DNA from: a bacterium
Lineage (GTDB): Bacteria > ARS69
Reading direction: 5' to 3'
DNA: 20,252 bases
Assembly: GCA_025774865.1 (NCBI GenBank)
Contig: JALGZO010000151.1
Span: forward strand, 1 to 20,252
Shown: positions 14,997 through 20,252 of the stretch, piece by piece
Numbering within the stretch: position 1 is the stretch's first letter
Layout of the letters: every line of letters begins with the position of its first letter
The notes under the pieces: generated by a model
What the model was told of the DNA's origin: nothing
The model's database searches: none
The model's input: the letters and a program-made list of their open reading frames with translations, nothing else
Translations under genes and position numbers: made by a program

Positions 14997-16312
14997 GGGT
15001 TGTCGTTGCCGATGTAGCCGTCCGTCAGGAACATCACGATGCGAAGACGGTTCGCGTCGCGCGGCGTGTCGAGCGCCGCCTTGATTCCCTCGATCATCAT
15101 GGTGCCGCCGGAGCCCCTCAGCTGCTCCAGGTAGGCGATGCCGTCGCGCACGTTATCCGGCGTGCACGCGAGCGGCGTGGGCGAGAGCCCGGAGGCGTTC
15201 GTCGAGAAGCGAATGATCTGGAACGTGTCCGACGGGTTCATCTGTCGGAGCGCGTGCCGGGTGAGGCCCTTGGCCGCCGCCATCGGCTCGCCGGACATCG
15301 AGCCCGAGCAGTCCAGCACGAAGATCATCTCCTTCGGCGTGATCTTGGAAGCCGACGGCGCGATCTCCGGATGCAGCAGCACGGTGACATAGCCGTTGTC
15401 GCCGTCGTGGTTCGTGAGCACCGCGGTCTCCGGCGTCTCGCCGGCGACCCGCCAGCGCAGCACGAAATCCTTGTTCGGGATCGTGTCGAGATCGTTCAGG
15501 GTAATCGTCGCCCGCGCCTTACCGTTCCGGACGACGCGGACGGCGTGCGTCGCGCTCTTCAAATCCTCGAAGGGCACGCCGGATTCGAGATCGACGGTGA
15601 TTCCGATGTCATGACCCGAGCGAACGGTCGGCGGCAGGAACGGCGGATTGATCCGGTTCGCGTCCGGAACGCCCGGCGCCGGACGTAGCGTCGGCTCGCC
15701 CCCGGCCGGGACGACGTCCGCGGGGGCACCCGGCGGGATGAACCGCGGCCCGACGACCATCGGAAACGCGAGCTCGTACGACCCCTTTTCGTAGTCGAGC
15801 GTTTCGACGTAGACGAGCGTGATCTCGATCTCGTTGCCGGGAAGAATGTTCGCGACCGACTGGGTGAAGATGTTCGCGCGCTCTTGCTCGAGCAGCGCCG
15901 CGACCTTTCCTTGCGCCTTCGCGGTCTCGTAGATGCGGCGAGCCTCCGCGCGCCGGTCGATGACACCGCGAATCACGCGCTCACCGAGGCGCATCGTCAG
16001 GTCGTTCACCGCCGCCTCGTGCGGCAGCGGAAACACGTAGACCGCTTCGATGGTCTCTTCGTAGGGATTGGCGAACGTCTGCGTGACCTCGACCCGGGTG
16101 ACCGGTCCCGAGACCTCCGCGTGGACCTCCGTGTGCTTCAGGGGGAAGTCCTTCTGCACCGGCCGGCCGTCGACCACGACGTGGAGTCCACCGGTGCCGC
16201 AACCCGTCCATCCTTCGGGGACCGGAACGGGGGTGTTCGATCGACCGTTCGCGAGGCCCGAGGCGGCCCCGAGCACGACCGAGAGTGCCGTGAGCATGAG
16301 ATTCCGTTTCAT
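14840..16312 (-). CDS. VIT/VWA-type exported protein, N-terminal fragment ending in a frameshift
   Basis: ATG 16312 has a near-ideal GGAGG SD. Residues 1-22 are a Sec signal. Residues ~40-170 form a VIT domain (VTRVEVTQTFANPYEETIEAVYVFPLP; ILPGNEIEITLVYVE). Residues ~328-438 are a von Willebrand A domain: the MIDAS motif DCSGSMS begins at 334 and GGTMMIEGI and MFLTDGYIGNDN follow. The homologous frame ends at Asn438 (14999-15001); the rest to 14840 is an Arg/Ser-rich out-of-frame tail. The final VWA strands and helices (normally a few dozen residues) are missing before the C-terminal fragment resumes. Such proteins bind metal through the MIDAS and are thought to act in surface adhesion or envelope integrity. 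It is divergent from the ECF sigma gene. Confidence 0.82.
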   Translation of the reverse strand: MKRNLMLTALSVVLGAASGLANGRSNTPVPVPEGWTGCGTGGLHVVVDGRPVQKDFPLKHTEVHAEVSGPVTRVEVTQTFANPYEETIEAVYVFPLPHEAAVNDLTMRLGERVIRGVIDRRAEARRIYETAKAQGKVAALLEQERANIFTQSVANILPGNEIEITLVYVETLDYEKGSYELAFPMVVGPRFIPPGAPADVVPAGGEPTLRPAPGVPDANRINPPFLPPTVRSGHDIGITVDLESGVPFEDLKSATHAVRVVRNGKARATITLNDLDTIPNKDFVLRWRVAGETPETAVLTNHDGDNGYVTVLLHPEIAPSASKITPKEMIFVLDCSGSMSGEPMAAAKGLTRHALRQMNPSDTFQIIRFSTNASGLSPTPLACTPDNVRDGIAYLEQLRGSGGTMMIEGIKAALDTPRDANRLRIVMFLTDGYIGNDNPFCRGARSRARSRSSTTGSGARTSRTSSSSGTASRWRTSIRRASRTCSWGGR

Positions 16313-16335
16313 GATTCCTCCGAACCTGCCGTCCG

Positions 16336-16358
16336 GGCCCCGGGGGGTTCCCGGGGCC
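16336..16358. other. GC hairpin in the leader of the VIT/VWA gene
   Basis: GGCCCCGGG (16336-16344) pairs with CCCGGGGCC (16350-16358), 9 bp with a 5-base loop, placed 24-46 bases upstream of the VIT/VWA start codon on the minus strand. It leaves the GGAGG SD free, so it may stabilise the mRNA rather than block translation. Confidence 0.5.
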
Positions 16359-16375
16359 GCGGGGGGGCCTTTGGA

Positions 16376-16406
16376 GGGAATACCGGCGGGCTCCCCGTTT
16401 ATTCCC
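16376..16406. promoter_or_regulatory. Symmetric GGGAATA/TATTCCC dyad between divergent VIT/VWA and sigma genes
   Basis: GGGAATA (16376-16382) and TATTCCC (16400-16406) are exact reverse complements with 17 bases between. Each half reads GGAATA in opposite orientation, resembling GGAA-type -35 elements of ECF promoters, so the site could be a two-way ECF promoter or an operator dyad. Another AT-rich piece, TAGAAT at 16464-16469, is a possible -10 for the sigma gene. Two imperfect 17-18-bp direct repeats starting GGCCGGTCG (16435 and 16474) also lie here. Confidence 0.4.
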
Positions 16407-16505
16407 GGTCGTTCGAGCGTTGACCGTCGCGGCCGGCCGGTCGAGATTCGGTGGACGGCGGAATAGAATCGACGGCCGGTCGGTATTACGGGGTGAGATG
16501 CGAGG

Positions 16506-17072
16506 TTGAGCGAACCAGCGGCCGAAGACCGGAGCTTCGAGGAGGAGCCGACCGACCGGGACCTGGTATTGCGGTCCCGGAGCGGGGACCAGGCCGCCTT
16601 CGGCACGTTGGTCCGGCGCCACCAGCGGCGCATCTTCGGACTGGGGGTCCGACTGCTGGGGGGCGTCGCCGACGCGGACGATCTCGTGCAGGAGACGTTC
16701 CTCCGGGCCTGGCGGGCGCTCGATCGCTTCGACGAAGACCGACCGCTCGCCCCGTGGCTCGTGAGGATCGCGACGAATCGCGCTCTCAACGTCCTGGACT
16801 CTCGCAGCCGGCGCACGGCCGATGAGCTGACCGAGACGATTCGTTGGGAGGGCCCTTCACCGGAAGAGGACGCGGAGCGTTCGCGTCTTCGCGAGGAGAT
16901 CATGAGAGCACTCGATCAGCTGCCGAGCGACCAGCGAACGATTCTGGTGCTGCGCGCCTTCGAGGGTCTCTCCTATCGCGAGATCTCCGAGTCGCTCGAC
17001 GTCCCGATCGGGACCGTCATGTCGCGGCTGGCGAGGGCGCGAGAAGCCGTTCGCAAGAGGGTGAAGCGATGA
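16506..17072 (+). CDS. ECF-type RNA polymerase sigma factor
   Basis: A 188-residue extracytoplasmic-function sigma factor. Region 2 covers about residues 22-95: FGTLVRRHQRRIFGLGVRLLG, DADDLVQETFLRAWRAL and WLVRIATNRALNVL. Region 4 covers about 130-183: LDQLPSDQRTILVLRAFEGLSYREISESL, then DVPIGTVMSRLARAREAVRKRV, the helix-turn-helix that reads the -35. I take TTG 16506 as start. The only nearby ATG (16498) hits a stop after three codons, and GGGGTGAG lies about nine bases upstream of the TTG. The stop overlaps the anti-sigma ATG (ATGA), the standard arrangement. Its divergent position next to the VIT/VWA gene suggests that gene may be a target. Stimulus unknown. Confidence 0.95.
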   Translation: MSEPAAEDRSFEEEPTDRDLVLRSRSGDQAAFGTLVRRHQRRIFGLGVRLLGGVADADDLVQETFLRAWRALDRFDEDRPLAPWLVRIATNRALNVLDSRSRRTADELTETIRWEGPSPEEDAERSRLREEIMRALDQLPSDQRTILVLRAFEGLSYREISESLDVPIGTVMSRLARAREAVRKRVKR

Positions 17073-18502
17073 ACGAGTGCAGCGAGCTGCGAGAACTGCT
17101 TTCCGCCTACCGCGACGGCGAGCTCTCGGCGGAAGAGGCGCGCCGGATCGAGGAACACCTCGGGACGTGCCCGGACTGTCGCGACGCCCTCGCGACGGAC
17201 GAACGCGCCGAGACCGCGCTCGCCGACGGCCAGGTCGCGCGAACCGAGGCCGAGTGGGAAGCGCTGAGTCTGCGCGTCGAACGGGCGGTGGCGAAGGAGG
17301 CCGAGGCCCTTCGACCGGTGGCGTCCGTGGGCGCCTGGCGCCGGTTCTTCCGGTCGCTGACCCCGGCGCGGGTCGCATTCGGCTCGATCGGCACGCTCGC
17401 CGCCGCCACTCTGATCTTCCTCCTGCAGCCGTGGCAGGAGGAGCTCATGCCCGATCCCGAGTCTACTCTATCGCGGGCCCCGTCTCCGGAGGCCACGGAA
17501 GACGAGAAGTCGCCGGACCCGGAGGAGCGGCTCCGGGCTCTCGGCTACGTCGCGGGAGCGGATGCTCCCGCCGCGTCGGCGGCGGCGCCCGAGGTCGTCG
17601 CCCGTCGGGACACGCGGCCCGTCGCGAACCAGCCACCGCTCGAGTCCCCTCTACTGGCGAAGGTGAAGCTGTCGGACCCGTTTTCGAAGGAGGAGCAGAC
17701 GAAGCCGAGCTCACCGGCCCTACGATCGGAGCCCGAGAAGGGCATCGACGAGTTCGACTTGGTGGACCGATACGCGCCCCGCGGCCGGGTGCCTCTCGAT
17801 CTCGATCAGCTCGCCGGGGTCGACCTCGTAGAAGAAGTCGTCGTCACCGCTGGACGGCAATCGTCGGACGCGGCTCTCTCGTCGCGGATCGCCGCGGGAC
17901 CGTCGTTCGCGCCCGCCGCGCCCGCCGGCGGGGCTCAGTCACTGCAGGACGTGAGCGATTGGGTTGCGCGCGGAGAAGAGGGGCGGATCTCGGGCGTCGC
18001 GGGCTTCGCAGAGAAGAAGACGATGCGCGTTCAGTCGAACGAGGCGGGCGCGGCGGCCGCGCCGAGCGACGTCACGATCCTCCCGCGGGCGCTGTCCCGA
18101 GCGAACGCATGGATCTCGCAGGGGAAGGTCGAGAGTGGCCGCGAGGGGCTCGCACTTCTGACCGGGGACTTCGAGGGGAACGAGCTGCGCGAAGAGGCCT
18201 GGACCACGCTGCTCGATCTCGACGCGGGGGTAGCGCTCGGCACAAAGCGGACTGACGTGATCCTCCCCATCGCGTTGTCGTTCGACGCCTTCCTCGAGAC
18301 CTACCCGGAGAGCGAGACCGCGGAAGCGATCCGCGACCAGCAGGTCCGGGTCTGGGCCCATCTCGCGTCGATCGACCCGGATTTGTTCTGTGCCGCGGCG
18401 CTTGAGCGGGCGAAGGAATGGGAAGCCTCGCTCGGGAACTGGGTGCCGTTCGAGACTCGCATGGTCGTCGCTCGCATGCGAGATGGCCCCTGCACCGAGT
18501 GA
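17069..18502 (+). CDS. Zinc-finger transmembrane anti-sigma factor with long periplasmic domain
   Basis: A 477-residue membrane protein. Residues 1-45 are a putative zinc-finger (zf-HC2) anti-sigma domain: C4, H30, C34 and C37 (HLGTCPDC). A single membrane helix lies at about 103-119 (AFGSIGTLAAATLIFLL), preceded by basic residues, placing the long C-terminus (~350 residues) outside. That part is Ala/Pro/Glu-rich and low-complexity to ~300, with ERLRALGYV at 153-161 and VEEVVVTAGR at 254-263. It ends in a helical region (~340-470) with spaced Ala/Leu typical of repeat-like helices. It should hold the sigma factor inactive until a periplasmic signal releases it. The extracellular part is much longer than in simple anti-sigma factors. 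Translationally coupled to the sigma gene. Confidence 0.85.
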   Translation: MNECSELRELLSAYRDGELSAEEARRIEEHLGTCPDCRDALATDERAETALADGQVARTEAEWEALSLRVERAVAKEAEALRPVASVGAWRRFFRSLTPARVAFGSIGTLAAATLIFLLQPWQEELMPDPESTLSRAPSPEATEDEKSPDPEERLRALGYVAGADAPAASAAAPEVVARRDTRPVANQPPLESPLLAKVKLSDPFSKEEQTKPSSPALRSEPEKGIDEFDLVDRYAPRGRVPLDLDQLAGVDLVEEVVVTAGRQSSDAALSSRIAAGPSFAPAAPAGGAQSLQDVSDWVARGEEGRISGVAGFAEKKTMRVQSNEAGAAAAPSDVTILPRALSRANAWISQGKVESGREGLALLTGDFEGNELREEAWTTLLDLDAGVALGTKRTDVILPIALSFDAFLETYPESETAEAIRDQQVRVWAHLASIDPDLFCAAALERAKEWEASLGNWVPFETRMVVARMRDGPCTE

Positions 18503-18518
18503 TGGAGTGATGGAATGG

Positions 18519-18554
18519 GAGAGCCCCCCGGCGTCGACGCGTCGGGGGGCTCTC
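18519..18554. terminator. Bidirectional terminator-like hairpin between convergent genes
   Basis: GAGAGCCCCCCG (18519-18530) pairs perfectly over 12 bp with CGGGGGGCTCTC (18543-18554). The 12-base loop contains GCGTCGACGC. It lies 17 bases past the anti-sigma stop and 40 bases past the end of the opposing gene. There is no clear T-run on either side, which is common in GC-rich genomes. Confidence 0.7.
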
Positions 18555-18593
18555 GCGGATCGAGGCGCGTGGGGCGTTCGCGTCCCCCGGTCC

Positions 18594-19244
18594 TCAAGAC
18601 TCTTCGACTTGGATCTTCTTGATCAGAGCTTCTTCGCTCAACTTCTCGTCCGCATAGGCACGAAGGTCGGCCATCTTGACCTTCATCGTCAGCCGGTCGA
18701 TGCTCTTCTCGTCGAAGAGCTCGGCCCGCCGCAGGCGCGCCTCGATCTCGAGCCACTCGTCGTCCTTCGCGAACGCGAGCACGTCGCCGAAGTCGAGAAT
18801 CGTGTCGGTGATCTCCACCTTGCCTCGGCCATAAAGGCGCTCCTGCTTCTTCAGGTGGCGATCGCGCCACTTCTTCGAGTCATCCTTCGCGTCGGTGACC
18901 TCTTCGCCACTCGAGTCGAGAATGATCACGCGCTCGTCGTGGTCCCAGGCCCAATCCCACCAGTGGTGCTTGCCGCCGTGCCCGCCGCCCACCAGCGACA
19001 CGTCGAACGTGACGATTACCCCTTGGCCCTCGATGTACGAGCCACGGGCTTCTTCACTGCTCTGAACCAGCCAGTTCGGGCTGTCGACGAGCATCTGGTC
19101 GACCATCGCCTCGAACACCCGGATCTGCTTTCGAATCTTGCGGGTCTTGGAGCTGGCCGATGCCTCGGAGGCGAGCCCCGCCACCATGACCAGGACTCCC
19201 AGCGTCCCGATCCAGCGGAGGGCCCGGCGGCTTCGCGTGCTCAC
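18594..19244 (-). CDS. Secreted hypothetical protein with His/Gly/Trp-rich loop
   Basis: A 216-residue protein starting at GTG 19244, chosen because GAGGAG lies about eight bases upstream and a clean Sec signal follows (RRALRWIGTLGVLVMVAG, probable cleavage after ASA near 30). A longer reading from 19301 would bury the signal. I do not recognise the family. The mature protein has a helix (FEAMVDQMLVDSPNWLVQSS), a strand (GSYIEGQGVIVTFDVSLV), a striking loop GGGHGGKHHWWDWAWDHDE at 86-104 that could bind metal, a charged region with KKWRDRHLKKQERLYGRG, then WLEIEARLRRAELF and a final Leu/Glu helix. It is convergent to the anti-sigma gene and possibly part of the same envelope function, but this is not shown by the sequence. 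Confidence 0.7.
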   Translation of the reverse strand: MSTRSRRALRWIGTLGVLVMVAGLASEASASSKTRKIRKQIRVFEAMVDQMLVDSPNWLVQSSEEARGSYIEGQGVIVTFDVSLVGGGHGGKHHWWDWAWDHDERVIILDSSGEEVTDAKDDSKKWRDRHLKKQERLYGRGKVEITDTILDFGDVLAFAKDDEWLEIEARLRRAELFDEKSIDRLTMKVKMADLRAYADEKLSEEALIKKIQVEES

Positions 19245-19344
19245 AGTCGTCTCCTCGCGTTCCCGGTGGTTGATCGGCCCCCTCAGCGGGACCTCGATCA
19301 CTCATCGGATAGGACGAGAAGCGTGAGCCAGCCGTTCAATGCCG

Positions 19345-19368
19345 CCCGGCGCCCGGAGAGCCGCCGGG
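19345..19368. terminator. Possible terminator after the epimerase gene
   Basis: CCCGGCG (19345-19351) pairs with CGCCGGG (19362-19368), 7 bp with a 10-base loop, starting 9 bases beyond the epimerase stop on the minus strand. No T-run. It may separate the epimerase from the secreted hypothetical gene that starts at 19244. Confidence 0.35.
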
Positions 19369-19376
19369 AGGGATCC

Positions 19377-20252
19377 CTAAAAGAAGAGCTTGGCGAGCCC
19401 CAGAATGCCCTGTTTCCAGGGAACCCGGTGGGACACGCCGGAGGCGTTCTGGAAGCTCTCGAGATTCTCGAGATACCACTCGAAGTTCCGGAGGAGCGCA
19501 TCCTGATTCGAGTACTTCGGCCGGTAGCCGAGGATCCGCTCGGCCTTCTCGATCGAGACGAAGGAGTCTTCACAGGCCGTCTCGTACACCCATTTGTAGA
19601 GAGGCGAGAGCCGGAAGAACTCGAGAATCCGGAGTGTCCCGATCGTGAGCCAGGCCGGCGTGGGAACGATCTTCTTCCCGAAGCCGGCCCGATCGAGCAC
19701 CGCCTGCCAGTCCTCTCTCATCGTGGCGAACTCCTTCGCTCCGATGTTGAAGACGTCGTCCACCTTCTCGCGGGGCAGCGTGGCGGACAGCCAGATCGCG
19801 TCGCAGAGATCCTCGACGTCGAGGAGCTGGTAGCGGTTCTTCCCGCTCCCGATCATGGGAAAACCGCGACCGTCCTTCGCCCAGTCGTAGAGCAGTGCGA
19901 AGACCCCGAGCCGCTCCGGGCCGATGAACGATTTCGGACGGATGATCGGAACGCACATCCCTCGTTCGCGGAAGCTCGCGCACGCGGCCTCCGCTTCCAC
20001 CTTCGAGATCCCGTACGGACCCACGCCTTGGAGCTGGTCGTCCTCCAGCAGTGGATGGTGATCGGGGATCCCGTACACGGCGGTCGAGGAGACGTGGATG
20101 GCTCGCGGCACGCCGTGCGCGGCCGCCGACTCGTACACCGTCCGCGTGCCGTCGATGTCGGTCGAGAAGATGTCTTCCTTCTTGTAGAGCGGAAGGGCCG
20201 CCGCCGTGTGCACGACGCAGTCGATCCCTTCCATGGCCCCATCGACCGCCGC
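19377..20252 (-). CDS. NAD-dependent epimerase/dehydratase (extended SDR), N-terminus beyond window
   Basis: 292 codons of an extended short-chain dehydrogenase acting on nucleotide sugars, sterol-like or related substrates; the class cannot be fixed. Seen: VVHTAAALPLY, DIDGTRTVYESAAAHGVPRAIHVSSTAVYG and the catalytic YGISK (YxxxK) with the upstream Ser of SSTAVYG, followed by IIRPKSFIGPERLGVF, YQLLDVEDLCDAI and FNIGAKEF. The last stretch (AERILGYRPKYSNQDALLRNFEWYLEN) is the usual SDR C-terminus, followed by a basic tail. The NAD-binding GxxGxxG would be in the missing N-terminal part, so the ATG at 20234 is internal, not the true start. Length after completion would be about 330 residues, normal for the family. 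Confidence 0.85.
   Translation of the reverse strand, partial: AAVDGAMEGIDCVVHTAAALPLYKKEDIFSTDIDGTRTVYESAAAHGVPRAIHVSSTAVYGIPDHHPLLEDDQLQGVGPYGISKVEAEAACASFRERGMCVPIIRPKSFIGPERLGVFALLYDWAKDGRGFPMIGSGKNRYQLLDVEDLCDAIWLSATLPREKVDDVFNIGAKEFATMREDWQAVLDRAGFGKKIVPTPAWLTIGTLRILEFFRLSPLYKWVYETACEDSFVSIEKAERILGYRPKYSNQDALLRNFEWYLENLESFQNASGVSHRVPWKQGILGLAKLFF

Noticed and set aside
13845-15017. Plus-strand reading frame opposite the VIT/VWA C-terminal part
   Set aside because: No start signal or domain; the opposite strand shows family-specific sequence.
1-20252. CRISPR arrays, tRNA or rRNA genes, insertion sequences
   Set aside because: No regularly spaced repeats, no tRNA-like cloverleaf and no transposase frame were found on either strand by eye.

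Overview
This is a GC-rich (roughly two-thirds G+C) bacterial chromosomal segment with close-packed genes, good Shine-Dalgarno (SD) sites and several four-base ATGA/GTGA/TTGA overlaps. Lipoprotein and Sec signals, a DUF4136 lipoprotein, a VIT/VWA exported protein and an ECF sigma/anti-sigma pair suggest a diderm bacterium. The mix (a deoxyhypusine-synthase homologue, a family 5 uracil-DNA glycosylase, a homoaconitase-type aconitase next to citrate lyase) would fit an uncultured lineage such as Eisenbacteria or a related phylum. That placement is an impression only; there is no rRNA or tRNA here to settle it.

Layout. 1-941 (minus): N-terminal part of a YgfK-type oxidoreductase, cut by the window edge. 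942-1363: a structured non-coding stretch with a long inverted repeat flanked by 42-bp direct repeats. 1364-2502 (plus): family 5 uracil-DNA glycosylase overlapping a DoxX-family membrane protein. 2528-4263 (minus): deoxyhypusine-synthase-like enzyme and a small secreted cysteine-containing protein. 4314-11129 (minus): a carbon-metabolism block read in the order aconitase, fused citrate lyase ACP-beta subunit, citrate lyase alpha subunit, transketolase. A promoter with an extended -10 lies just upstream of the aconitase gene.

11264-16312 (minus): an envelope-type cluster read in the order VIT/VWA protein, DUF4136 lipoprotein, GNAT acetyltransferase, thioredoxin-fold protein. Three of these four genes carry an internal deletion with loss of frame, each removing a conserved core segment. 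Either this stretch is decaying or the assembly is wrong at three points. 16506-18502 (plus): an ECF sigma factor and its zinc-finger anti-sigma factor, divergent from the VIT/VWA gene. A strong hairpin separates the anti-sigma gene from a convergent secreted hypothetical protein (18594-19244, minus), followed by an NAD-dependent epimerase running off the right edge.

How they may work together. Aconitase and citrate lyase would link isocitrate/citrate to oxaloacetate and acetate (or acetyl units). The lyase's acyl-carrier domain is fused to its beta subunit, and none of the usual maturation genes (citC, citX, citG) is nearby. The sigma/anti-sigma pair probably controls its own operon and perhaps the divergent VIT/VWA gene: the two share an intergenic region with a symmetric GGAATA dyad, and the anti-sigma factor and the VIT/VWA protein share two short sequence motifs.
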